A stretch of 64,000 nucleotides of DNA from a virus. A program made the translations under genes and the position numbers. Location: positions 310,001 through 374,000 of IMG/VR virus record IMGVR_UViG_3300030673_000004. One strand, given 5' to 3'. The notes beneath the pieces are model-generated. The model did not search any database and was not told where the DNA came from. It saw only the letters and a list, made by a program, of their open reading frames with translations. Positions 55,589 to 63,144 of this stretch are shown here, piece by piece. Numbering within the stretch: position 1 is the first letter of the stretch; each line of letters begins with the position of its first letter.

Positions 55589-56428
55589 ATGGCTACTCGT
55601 AAGAAAACCGCAGCTACTACTGTTGCCGTAGATACTGAAACATCAGTTATCGCAGCAGAACCTAAAGTAAGAAAAGCAGCACCGCGTGCTCGCGTATCTC
55701 GTGCCGAGAAGAAGCGTGCTGAATTCAGTGACAAGATCGAAGCTCGCAATCTCGCTATTGACTTCTTAGAACAGAATCCATCAAGCTTGTCTTTTGACTT
55801 CCTTGTCGAGAATCAACTTCCGATGTATGTCAAGAACAATCTGAAGGTACCGGGCAAGATTGTATTCACTATTAAGAACAGCGATGGCAAGTATGTCAAG
55901 CTTGAAATTGCAAACTGTTCTATTCCACAGCGTTTGGATGACTTACTCACCTGGGGTGCTTTGGCTAACGCCCACTCGCTGAAGGACTCCCTACGTCAAG
56001 GTATCATCCTACTGTGTTCGCCTAAGGATGCAGAGCGTGAACTTCAGTCCGACTACGCAAAGCGCAAGACGGCAGAACTTAATCGTTCTAAGTTTGCCAA
56101 CTTAGGTGGTAGCTTTAACAGCATGATGGAGACAAACATATCAGGTGCTCAAGGCATTGATGATGCTCTGTCCACATATGCCATCAAGAAGATGGATGTT
56201 ACTGCCGTTAATGCAAGCACAGCTACAAATAAGATGGAAGCTATTGTCAATCGCTTCTTGGATGGATCCCATACTGAAGAAGATACCATCACGGAAGTCT
56301 TGGATAATTCGCGTATCTTTGCCCCCTCGGACTGGCATCTCCTAATCAGCAAGGTTCAGGGCAAGTCTCAGAGCTTGGTGAACTTGGCGAAACAGCAACT
56401 CACTGTTGCCAGCAGCATCAACAGCTAA
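55589..56428 (+). CDS. Abundant-type protein with basic N-terminal tail
   Basis: 279 aa. Residues 1-50 are Lys/Arg/Ala-rich (MATRKKTAATT..., RVSRAEKKRAEF), like a histone-style tail. Residues 55-280 are alpha/beta. Codon choice is more C-ending than in the adhesins, and there is a good AAGGA site and a strong terminator behind it, which together suggest high expression. Might be a virion or DNA-binding protein. The 74-bp leader holds an AACTTCT motif and a 6-codon ORF (MAKAFT). Confidence 0.6.
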   Translation: MATRKKTAATTVAVDTETSVIAAEPKVRKAAPRARVSRAEKKRAEFSDKIEARNLAIDFLEQNPSSLSFDFLVENQLPMYVKNNLKVPGKIVFTIKNSDGKYVKLEIANCSIPQRLDDLLTWGALANAHSLKDSLRQGIILLCSPKDAERELQSDYAKRKTAELNRSKFANLGGSFNSMMETNISGAQGIDDALSTYAIKKMDVTAVNASTATNKMEAIVNRFLDGSHTEEDTITEVLDNSRIFAPSDWHLLISKVQGKSQSLVNLAKQQLTVASSINS

Positions 56429-56460
56429 GATAACCAGACTTAACTTAACTAAACACGACT

Positions 56461-56495
56461 AGTGGCAAGAGTACCCCGCTCTTGCCACTTCTTTT
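56461..56495 (+). terminator. Intrinsic terminator
   Basis: AGTGGCAAGAG (56461-56471) pairs with 56479-56489 around a 7-nt loop, followed by TCTTTTT. As at 17386, the ribosome site of the next gene follows immediately. Confidence 0.85.
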
Positions 56496-56505
56496 TAGGT
56501 AAACT

Positions 56506-57477
56506 ATGGGACTACTAAACTACAACACATACTTTGATGATACATCATTATCAAACAGCACAGCAGTCCTAGGCGAACGCTATGATGGCTGGGTCATCAC
56601 GTGTGAATTATGGGAATCCTTAGGCATTGGCATCGTATTACCGATTAACCCAGAACACTTGAATATCAATATACCTATCCGAGGCCACGCATATGAAGCA
56701 GCTTTTGGAAAAGCTATAGCTTACAGTTTGAATAAACGACGTAATACATATTATGATCCGTTTAACTTACAACTAACATTCAATACCGGATACATTATAC
56801 CTAAATGGTCTACTTCAGCAGTAGCTGTTCAAGAAACAGCGTCATCCTCGTCCACGCTAAATAAAGATGGCACGATAACACAAACTAAAAGTCAATCTGT
56901 TTGGGAAGCTACAGCAAACAAAAGAGTAGTACCCCAGAGTTCAGCACAAAACGTTACCAATAGTGCTTATGCTGCAAGTCGCCAAAACGATATAATGACA
57001 TATTTCACAGGCATAAACTCTAAGACACGGGTGACGCCTAAAGATCTAGGTGTGCCCTTAGATTTGTATGATACGTATGTTCCGATTGGAACTCAGAATC
57101 TCTATGCTTTAATGTCTCTGCTAGATGGAGCTAAAACGTGGCGACCTAATTTGGATTATACTGAAGAATTCGCTATGGCAGCACCAAACAGGATTAAAGT
57201 ATATGCTAATAGCTTAGTGTTTCCAGCCATGACTTTCTACTGCCAAGCACAGGAACAAGGTATAAGCTGGGCAGAATCCGCTGAGACGCCAACATGTTTT
57301 GATGTAACTCTAAATCTACTCTGCACCCTAACTGATCCTCAAATCGGACGAGGTCAATTAGACTCACTGATCAGTCAGTATAAAAAGAACTTTACAATTG
57401 GTACTCTTGCTAGGTTCTCAGCTAAGAACAAGACAAGTACCGGAAGTGGAACAATAGCTGATGGCACAGAGTTCTAG
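56506..57477 (+). CDS. Virion protein, paralogue of the next gene
   Basis: 323 aa. The N-terminus shares 'W-V-ITC-x2-W-x2-LG-x2-IVLPINP ... NIP' with the protein at 57461, and both have a later 'LGxQNxY...SLLD-x-x-KT' and 'SW-x-ES-x-E-x-P-x-x-FDVT' block. Tandem duplication of a structural protein, perhaps of baseplate or tube-end type. It overlaps the next gene by 17 bases. Confidence 0.65.
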   Translation: MGLLNYNTYFDDTSLSNSTAVLGERYDGWVITCELWESLGIGIVLPINPEHLNINIPIRGHAYEAAFGKAIAYSLNKRRNTYYDPFNLQLTFNTGYIIPKWSTSAVAVQETASSSSTLNKDGTITQTKSQSVWEATANKRVVPQSSAQNVTNSAYAASRQNDIMTYFTGINSKTRVTPKDLGVPLDLYDTYVPIGTQNLYALMSLLDGAKTWRPNLDYTEEFAMAAPNRIKVYANSLVFPAMTFYCQAQEQGISWAESAETPTCFDVTLNLLCTLTDPQIGRGQLDSLISQYKKNFTIGTLARFSAKNKTSTGSGTIADGTEF

Positions 57478-59008
57478 TACAAATTCAGATAAAATTGATG
57501 TAGCACAATCAATAACAAGCTCAAACAACTTTGAAACTAGATATAATCCTTGGGTTATAACATGCTCCCGCTGGCATGACCTAGGTTTCTATATTGTATT
57601 ACCCATCAACCCCGCAGATATATCATGGAATATACCGTTAAAGATCGCCACAGAACAAACAAAGCATACAACCGTATCGTATATATGGCGTAACAACTAT
57701 ATAAATGTATCAAGCGATGGTAGTATGCTCTCAGAAGAATCACTGCTACAAGACTTTAATATAACTCTAGCGTTTAACTCCGCAGATATCGCACCAAGAG
57801 TCACAGCAGACACGATTAAAGGATGGAAAAACGGAACAGACCCGAATGCAGCTAATAACTATGTAATTGACCCAGACAGCAAAGCAAGTGATCTTATTAC
57901 ATTTAATAAGTATGGTGCTATGGACAATCCTGTTGCAGCACTGCAAGCTAATCATTGGGATTCTCTTGGGTACGCATCAGACTATGATCTAACAGCGCCC
58001 TTGGGCATTCAGAATTTCTATAGGTTTCTATCACTATTAGATGAACCTAAAACATATGTAGCTAGGAATGACAACCCAAAAACATATCAAAATGCAATAC
58101 CTACAAGAACTAACAGAATAACACTTGTAGCTAATACACCAGCATTTCCAACACTATTACTCTATGGTAGTATTGAGCCCTCGGGTGTATCATGGGAAGA
58201 AAGTGTTGAGCATCCAAACTCCTTTGATGTAACCTTCACAATGGTTGTCACAGAAGTAGCACCTCGCATGGGTGTACGCAAATTCTCAGATATGCTAGCA
58301 TCCTACAAGACAGCAGCTAATACAACATGGGATACACGTAATCAGTTAGAACAAGCTTATTACAACGGCCTAATCAAAGTCAGCCTCACAGCAGTTACAG
58401 ATGACACAACAGGAAAGACAACAGATTTGTCTACACCGTCAGCTACAGCAGGTAATGGGGCTACAGGAACAGCCGTAGCACAAACAGAAGCTGACCAAGC
58501 CACAGCAGAGGCAGCCAGTGCTGACGGTACAGAAGACGCAGCCACAGAAACAACGGAGCCAGATCTCACAAAATTCGACACATCGGGCATGACAGCAGCA
58601 GAATTAGCAGATTTGAAGAACGCAGTAGCTACAGGAGCTACTCCAACAACAGAAGCAGCACAAACAGCAATGGCTGAAGAAAATATAGCAGTAGCTAAAA
58701 CAGCAACAGCAGATGCCCTAGGGACTGATCTACTAACTACAGATACCGCCTATACTAAAGCGCAGCAAGCTAAAAACAATAGCTACACTACGGCACAACT
58801 CATGCAAATTGCATCCTACGCAACTGTATCAGGAACTGCTCTTCAAAACCAAGTAGCTCTTGCACTCGCTGAAAACCCGAATTTAACCAATAGCCAAAAA
58901 ATATCAGCTATATCAAATATTAGAAACACCATAAAATCGAGTAATACAACACAAACAGCATCAGCTAAGATCCCCGGTGCTACTCGTAAAGGATCTAAAT
59001 CATCATAG
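57461..59008 (+). CDS. Virion protein, paralogue of the preceding gene, with Ala/Thr-rich tail
   Basis: 515 aa. Residues 20-290 align with the 323-aa protein upstream. Residues 330-515 are an added Ala/Thr/Glu-rich, low-complexity helical tail. The longer copy could be an extended subunit at the same site in the virion. It ends directly against a minus-strand tRNA-like element. Confidence 0.65.
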   Translation: MAQSSSTNSDKIDVAQSITSSNNFETRYNPWVITCSRWHDLGFYIVLPINPADISWNIPLKIATEQTKHTTVSYIWRNNYINVSSDGSMLSEESLLQDFNITLAFNSADIAPRVTADTIKGWKNGTDPNAANNYVIDPDSKASDLITFNKYGAMDNPVAALQANHWDSLGYASDYDLTAPLGIQNFYRFLSLLDEPKTYVARNDNPKTYQNAIPTRTNRITLVANTPAFPTLLLYGSIEPSGVSWEESVEHPNSFDVTFTMVVTEVAPRMGVRKFSDMLASYKTAANTTWDTRNQLEQAYYNGLIKVSLTAVTDDTTGKTTDLSTPSATAGNGATGTAVAQTEADQATAEAASADGTEDAATETTEPDLTKFDTSGMTAAELADLKNAVATGATPTTEAAQTAMAEENIAVAKTATADALGTDLLTTDTAYTKAQQAKNNSYTTAQLMQIASYATVSGTALQNQVALALAENPNLTNSQKISAISNIRNTIKSSNTTQTASAKIPGATRKGSKSS

Positions 59009-59084
59009 TGGGCCAGGTGGGGGTCGAACCCACATGTTACCATTACCATTTCAGCGACGTATAAGATCGAGTGGATACTGGCCT
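59009..59084 (-). tRNA. tRNA-like element, incomplete cloverleaf
   Basis: On minus, AGGCCAG and CTGGCCC at the two ends pair at six of seven positions, 76 nt apart in total. A perfect T-arm is present (GTGGG, loop TTCGACC, CCCAC), directly followed by the acceptor strand. A possible anticodon arm CGAT-CTTATAC-GTCG would give anticodon UAU. Between acceptor and anticodon arm only about seven nt remain, so no normal D-arm forms, and 20 nt follow the anticodon arm. No encoded CCA. It may be a worn tRNA, a tRNA remnant, or a tRNA-like structure. Confidence 0.45.
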
Positions 59085-59134
59085 ACTCAGGAATTTACAC
59101 GAATATCGACGCAGATTCAAGGTAAATTTCTTCT

Positions 59135-60187
59135 ATGCCTGAAGATCCTCTAGACCAAGTCTTTGACCAGCTACGAGCACAGAGTCAAAAGACTAAATAC
59201 GTAAAGAGCTACTCGGAAAACGATGTACACGATATGCTCATGCTGCTACACCAGCATGGACTTACACACGAGTTCCGCACAGATGTTCAAGAAATCCGGT
59301 GCCCCTGCCCTTTCCACAAAAACCACGGCAGTCCTACTTTATGGATTAACTTTGGGACAGCGGAAGATCTACCATTCGGTGCGTTCAAATGCTTCAGTTG
59401 TGGTCAGTCCGGATTATGGAGTAAACTAGAACGTAAGATCACGGGCCAGAACTCCATAGGCACAACAAGTGTCTATGATGAAGCCGAGATGCTACCCAGC
59501 ATCCAACTACACAAAACTAAAGACATCTATAGACCACCACCAATCCTATTTGACCTAGAGGATGGTTTTGTATGGGAACACCCAGATGGAGATTTCTCGG
59601 GAGAGTTCTTATCAGGATTAGGATCAAAATTAGCTATGCGCACATGGGTTGAGCGATCCGTCCGACAACAGTTCTCAGAGCTCCGTCTATGGCTCCCTGT
59701 GTTTGATGGTGAGATGCTAGAGGGAGACATCATGGCAGCCTTAGAGAGGCCCGCAGAAGATGCAGAGGAGTTCATTAAAAAGGGATTCAAAAAGTATATA
59801 AATTCAGCGTCCCTAGAGGCCAAAGATACTTTGTGGCCTATGAGGGAAGTAGTTCGGCGCTTCGGAACTAGTTATGTTGTTCTCGTAGAGGGTCCAGCAG
59901 ACGCTTTACGTTTGATATTAAATGGAGTTCCTGCCCTAGCATGTTTAGGCACAGGCACGTGGTCTAAGTCAAAAGCGGAGCGCGTCTACTACGTCTTCGA
60001 TAAAATCATAACATGTTTTGATGGTGATGACGCAGGACGAACTCTAACAAAAACAGTGATTCAATCTCTATATAGTAGATTAGAAGAAAAGCTAATTCCA
60101 GTGTGGCTCCCTGATTCATTTGATCCAGGTAAATTCACATCGCAAGACTGCTCTTGGTTAGCTAAAAAAGCACAATTAACGACTTAA
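59135..60187 (+). CDS. DnaG-type primase (zinc finger plus Toprim)
   Basis: 350 aa. A CHC2-type zinc finger uses C58, H61 (CPFH) and C86, C89 (KCFSCG). The Toprim core has VEGPADALRL with the catalytic Glu at 252 and DGDD at 296-299. There is no helicase domain, so it is a stand-alone primase, shorter than bacterial DnaG and similar in plan to phage primases. It makes RNA primers for lagging-strand synthesis. It lies at the end of the plus-strand block next to two very small genes rather than with other replication genes. The ATG has only a distant AAGG. Confidence 0.85.
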   Translation: MPEDPLDQVFDQLRAQSQKTKYVKSYSENDVHDMLMLLHQHGLTHEFRTDVQEIRCPCPFHKNHGSPTLWINFGTAEDLPFGAFKCFSCGQSGLWSKLERKITGQNSIGTTSVYDEAEMLPSIQLHKTKDIYRPPPILFDLEDGFVWEHPDGDFSGEFLSGLGSKLAMRTWVERSVRQQFSELRLWLPVFDGEMLEGDIMAALERPAEDAEEFIKKGFKKYINSASLEAKDTLWPMREVVRRFGTSYVVLVEGPADALRLILNGVPALACLGTGTWSKSKAERVYYVFDKIITCFDGDDAGRTLTKTVIQSLYSRLEEKLIPVWLPDSFDPGKFTSQDCSWLAKKAQLTT

Positions 60188-60198
60188 AGGATAGAATC

Positions 60199-60360
60199 AT
60201 GGATCAGTTTAATGAAGTAGTAGGACAACCACTTGACTCTAAAGTTGTGATTGATCCTGAAGATATTGCCCGAAGACTACGCCAGGGTGCCCTTGAGAAC
60301 GAAGCAACGGCATCAACCATCATCTATGGTGATCCTGCTGAAGAAGAGAAAGCTATCTAG
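60199..60360 (+). CDS. Small acidic protein (53 aa)
   Basis: 53 codons from ATG 60199 with AAAGGA eight bases upstream, ending at TAG 60360. Acidic, starting MDQFNEVVGQPLD and ending EEEKAI, with a helical 'DPEDIARRLRQGALENEA' centre. It starts 11 bases after the primase stop, so it is in the same transcript. No family recognised. Confidence 0.6.
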   Translation: MDQFNEVVGQPLDSKVVIDPEDIARRLRQGALENEATASTIIYGDPAEEEKAI

Positions 60361-60375
60361 TCTAAGGAATTGAGC

Positions 60376-60597
60376 ATGAATGCTATAAAACAAATGCTCA
60401 CAGATCCGGACAACATAACCCATAATGTCCTCAAACATGGTGTGTTCTGGGGATTTATTGCTATTATTGGTATGCAAGTCTATTCTATCACACAAGGACA
60501 AGCATTTAACCCAATTTCTTTTGGGGTAGCTATTGGTGCCATTCTTGGTGGTGGTGGCTTAGGCATAGGTGCAGAGGCTAAAGGTATTCAAAAATAA
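60376..60597 (+). CDS. Small two-TM Gly-rich membrane protein
   Basis: 73 aa from ATG 60376 (AAGGA upstream; a TTG six bases earlier is less likely). Two hydrophobic segments, about 21-37 and 46-66; the second is Gly-rich (GAILGGGGLGIG), as in pore-forming or holin-type peptides. Last plus-strand gene before the convergent terminator. Could be a holin, but no endolysin is visible nearby. Confidence 0.6.
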   Translation: MNAIKQMLTDPDNITHNVLKHGVFWGFIAIIGMQVYSITQGQAFNPISFGVAIGAILGGGGLGIGAEAKGIQK

Positions 60598-60671
60598 AAA
60601 GCTGCTCAAACAAAGCATCTGTGGTCGAAATAAACAAAAACCACGTCAGCGCAAGAGAGTTTGAGCAGCTT
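60590..60671 (-). terminator. Long hairpin terminator for the leftward operon
   Basis: GTTTGAGCAGCTT (60659-60671) and its complement (60599-60611) form a perfect 13-bp stem around a 47-nt loop that contains a smaller GTGGT/ACCAC hairpin. On minus it is followed by TTTATTTTTG. It ends leftward transcripts where they meet the plus-strand genes. Confidence 0.7.
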
Positions 60672-60737
60672 GCATAGGCATAGATCCAGCAGGTAGCGTT
60701 CCCCAATGGTACCTGCATCTAATGGGATCCATGTATG

Positions 60738-61427
60738 CTAGTCTAGCAGATGCTGAAGATTACGACGCTGGATCTCAGGGATAATCTCCTGCTGAATTTC
60801 CTTCCGTGAGCAACTACGCCTATGAGCTGCGTAAACATTAACAAACTCGCGGTCCCGCCCAGTACGAGAAAAAGCAGAGTCATCAGATGGCAGAAAAGAA
60901 GAACCTGGATTGAAGGAAAGACGAAACCACAAGCCATTGCGCCTTTCCCATGCTTCGGGCAAAGATGCATGTGACCAGTCGGACTTAGGAACAGGAACCA
61001 GCGATATCCGGGACCGAACATCGGAATGATGATTTTCACAGGTGCGCATCTGCAATACACCGAAAGCATCAACATAGAAATCCCGCCGCCAAGGACTATG
61101 TTGGGTACGCTCAACATCGGATACAAACCAGTTCTTGTAAATCCGCTTCGCTTCATCCACCCAACGATCAGACAGCCCCGTGCAAAAGATATGCAGAAAC
61201 TCGGAGTAAACAGCATTCGCAGCATGACCAACATGGGCCACCAGAAACTGCTCCAGCTTGTTGTACAGCGTGACACATGCATCCTCATCCCAGCTATGGC
61301 GAGAAACCTTATGAAGGCTCTCACGCGACGGGAGTTCTTCTAACGTACCCTGATTGCGAAAAGTACGCTTCACCTTAACAGTGTCACGAAATTTCTTATG
61401 AGTTGTTTCAATCCAAGTATGGGACAT
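60738..61427 (-). CDS. Hypothetical early-region protein
   Basis: 229 aa from ATG 61427 with AAAAGGA upstream. Trp-, His- and Arg-rich, charged, probably globular, with an Arg/Glu-rich helical end. Fifteen bases after the 60-aa gene and in the same transcript from the promoter at 61658-61686. No recognised family; an overlapping 193-aa frame on the same strand looks spurious. Confidence 0.6.
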   Translation of the reverse strand: MSHTWIETTHKKFRDTVKVKRTFRNQGTLEELPSRESLHKVSRHSWDEDACVTLYNKLEQFLVAHVGHAANAVYSEFLHIFCTGLSDRWVDEAKRIYKNWFVSDVERTQHSPWRRDFYVDAFGVLQMRTCENHHSDVRSRISLVPVPKSDWSHASLPEAWERRNGLWFRLSFNPGSSFLPSDDSAFSRTGRDREFVNVYAAHRRSCSRKEIQQEIIPEIQRRNLQHLLD

Positions 61428-61442
61428 GGAAATTCCTTTTAT

Positions 61443-61625
61443 TTAGATATCGAAATTAAATTCAGACCTAAGCAAATCAAATGAATTAACAATATCATCC
61501 ATCCCGCACTCCCCGGTATAAATCTCCAAAGAAGCCCCATGATCAGCCAAGAACTGCTTGAAATCCTTGAAATCCTTTCGGAAATCTTCCTGTTCTTGAA
61601 GAATCTGTTTCTGATTCGTAGCCAT
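61443..61625 (-). CDS. Small early protein (60 aa)
   Basis: Start ATG 61625 with AAGGAG eight bases before; an upstream in-frame ATG is not preceded by a site and lies at the promoter. 60 aa, helical N-terminal half rich in Gln, Lys and Phe, acidic C-terminus. First gene after a strong early promoter; its 26-nt leader begins with the sequence complementary to the ncRNA at 45103-45261. Function unknown; small early phage proteins often bind host targets. Confidence 0.65.
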   Translation of the reverse strand: MATNQKQILQEQEDFRKDFKDFKQFLADHGASLEIYTGECGMDDIVNSFDLLRSEFNFDI

Positions 61626-61638
61626 TAGAGTAACTCCT

Positions 61639-61686
61639 TGTTGAGGTGACAAGAACAAATATACATTAATTTTGTACTCTTGTCAA
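61639..61686 (-). repeat. 48-bp promoter-leader repeat, copy 1
   Basis: Matches 62602-62649 at 46 of 48 positions; the two differences are in the spacer just after the -35 box. Covers the promoter and the first 13 nt of the leader. Conservation past the promoter argues for a function in the leader as well. Confidence 0.85.
61658..61686 (-). promoter_or_regulatory. Early promoter P1 (TTGACA-N17-TATATT)
   Basis: On minus, -35 TTGACA 61686-61681, spacer 17 and -10 TATATT 61663-61658. Predicted start 61651, giving an mRNA that begins UGUCACCUCAACA and reaches the ATG after 26 nt. Consensus hexamers suit host sigma70 RNA polymerase, so early expression is likely. Confidence 0.8.
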
Positions 61687-61692
61687 GGACAA

Positions 61693-61980
61693 TTAATAAC
61701 CGAGTTCTTCATTGGCAATAGCCAACTGCGCAGCTAGATGAGCCGACTTATATCCGTCAGCCAGCTTCACCAACTTACAGTGTGTTCCATCACGGAATAC
61801 AGTATGTTCACGCACGCCACTAACGACAACGCCATCGACAGGATGAACAGGATCAACAAGAACAAAGCCTGGCGTTTCCTTACTGTATCCGGACACGTCT
61901 GTAAGGATCTTGGACACTACACCAAGACGGCCATAGCACTCGGACCAAACCAAGTCACCTTCATTAATTTGTGCTAACAT
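61693..61980 (-). CDS. Hypothetical early protein with SH3/KOW-like start
   Basis: 95 aa. The N-terminus 'EGDLVWSECYGRLGVVSKI' resembles small SH3-like or KOW beta-barrels, which often bind nucleic acid or protein; the C-terminal 20 residues form an Ala-rich helix. ATG 61980 has AAAGGAA upstream. Second gene after promoter P2. The fold suggestion is weak. Confidence 0.6.
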   Translation of the reverse strand: MLAQINEGDLVWSECYGRLGVVSKILTDVSGYSKETPGFVLVDPVHPVDGVVVSGVREHTVFRDGTHCKLVKLADGYKSAHLAAQLAIANEELGY

Positions 61981-62006
61981 GATGTTCCTTTCTATTTAGC
62001 TTAAGA

Positions 62007-62588
62007 TTAAGCAGCCTTAGACACCGAAGAGCAACGCTTGTCCAAATTGCGGATGTACACCTCAATCATAGCAAGAAACTCTCGGCTGTAAATAGAATCA
62101 AATTCCAAGTGAAATGCCTCAATAGCACGCTCAAACAACTCACGATACTTATTAGCGGACATTCCCGCATACTTAGCCAGGTTACCAACCTGACCAACAA
62201 AATAGTTGCTCATACCATACTCACCAACAAGAATATTCGTGCTGAAATCACCCAAGTCACAATCTAAAGGATTGCGCTTCTGAGAGGCGTGCTGTACAAA
62301 AATGTCACGATCAGAACCCTGGGCATACACAGAAGCCACAGAATGTAAGTCAATCTGACAGTCAACACTACGACCCTCAGCATCAACCAAAAGCAGCATT
62401 GAGCTGATACGAGGTTCGGCCTTAATCACAGAAACGCGAGTCAGATCAAAGTAGATGCCGCCGTGCATATGGTTAATGTGAGACATCTTTACAAAGATAT
62501 GCTTATCGCCTGTAAGGCTCTCCCCATCACGAGTGCTCAAGGCGAAAATGTTCTTGCGATCCGTAGCAAAAAGAGTTCCTGCCTTCAT
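62007..62588 (-). CDS. Hypothetical early protein
   Basis: 193 aa from ATG 62588 with AAGGAT upstream. Residues 1-75 are beta-rich with His-Met clusters (HINHMHGG near 37-44); 110-185 are helical. First gene after promoter P2, with a 26-nt leader that starts with the ncRNA-complementary sequence. No family recognised. Confidence 0.65.
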   Translation of the reverse strand: MKAGTLFATDRKNIFALSTRDGESLTGDKHIFVKMSHINHMHGGIYFDLTRVSVIKAEPRISSMLLLVDAEGRSVDCQIDLHSVASVYAQGSDRDIFVQHASQKRNPLDCDLGDFSTNILVGEYGMSNYFVGQVGNLAKYAGMSANKYRELFERAIEAFHLEFDSIYSREFLAMIEVYIRNLDKRCSSVSKAA

Positions 62589-62601
62589 TAATGATCCTTA
62601 C

Positions 62602-62649
62602 TGTTGAGGTGACAAGAACAAATATACATTAATTTTGTATGCTTGTCAA
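62602..62649 (-). repeat. 48-bp promoter-leader repeat, copy 2
   Basis: Second copy of the 61639-61686 repeat (46/48 identical). Contains TGTCACCTCAAC at 62614-62603 on minus. Confidence 0.85.
62621..62649 (-). promoter_or_regulatory. Early promoter P2 (TTGACA-N17-TATATT)
   Basis: On minus, -35 TTGACA 62649-62644, spacer 17 and -10 TATATT 62626-62621. Predicted start 62614; leader 26 nt, the same length as P1. It lies in the short gap after the CYTH gene, so the downstream genes get their own strong promoter. Confidence 0.8.
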
Positions 62650-62664
62650 CAAGAAGATTCTAAA

Positions 62665-63144
62665 TTAAAACTTAGGTACCTTCTCAGCTAAATTGGAATT
62701 ATAGTAACGAGGATCTCCTGTCACCTCAGCACCTAGCCATGTGGGGATATTTACAAACGTATCTGCTGATGGTAGCTCCACTTCGGCAAGGACCAAACCA
62801 GCGAGATGCCCAAGAAACACATCAACTTCAAACAAATGTCCCTTATATTTAATACCATACCTATCTTTAATTATCAATCCGGAACAGTACCCGTTAAGCA
62901 TCTCCTGAGCGTCCCCCAAAGGGATCTCATACTCAAATTCGTGCCCAGACATACCGTCGAGCTTGGGTCCTTTAAGCGTGATATAAGCATGAGCTGTACT
63001 ATCAGCTAACTGGATAGTCCGAATACGTATAGTCATCTTATCAGAACTGCGATAAATGTATGCCTGTGTAATCCTCTCAGGTACGCAGTGAGACAGTACC
63101 TGGGTGTCTCCCATTAAGAACTTGCGCTCTGTTTCAATAGCCAT
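62665..63144 (-). CDS. CYTH-domain triphosphate tunnel metalloenzyme
   Basis: 159 aa from ATG 63144, which overlaps the preceding stop (TGATG); the start is supported by the N-terminal ETERKFL, the ExExK-type signature that begins this family. Later marks: RIRT, TLKGPK, HEFEYEIP, KDRYGIKY, EVDVFLG, LAEVELP and a C-terminal 'PTWLGAEVTGDPRYYNSNLAEK', all as in short bacterial TTM proteins such as NeuTTM, which hydrolyse inorganic tripolyphosphate. Related CYTH enzymes act on thiamine triphosphate or make cAMP. A phage copy may act on polyphosphate or nucleotide signals; substrate is not certain. Confidence 0.85.
   Translation of the reverse strand: MAIETERKFLMGDTQVLSHCVPERITQAYIYRSSDKMTIRIRTIQLADSTAHAYITLKGPKLDGMSGHEFEYEIPLGDAQEMLNGYCSGLIIKDRYGIKYKGHLFEVDVFLGHLAGLVLAEVELPSADTFVNIPTWLGAEVTGDPRYYNSNLAEKVPKF

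Noticed and set aside
59009-59084. Phage attachment site in a tRNA 3' end
   Set aside because: No integrase or other lysogeny gene is visible and the element extends over a full tRNA length rather than a 3' fragment.
60743-61324. 193-aa minus-strand frame
   Set aside because: It lies inside the 229-aa gene in another frame, is unusually rich in Met, Trp and Cys, and has no ribosome site.
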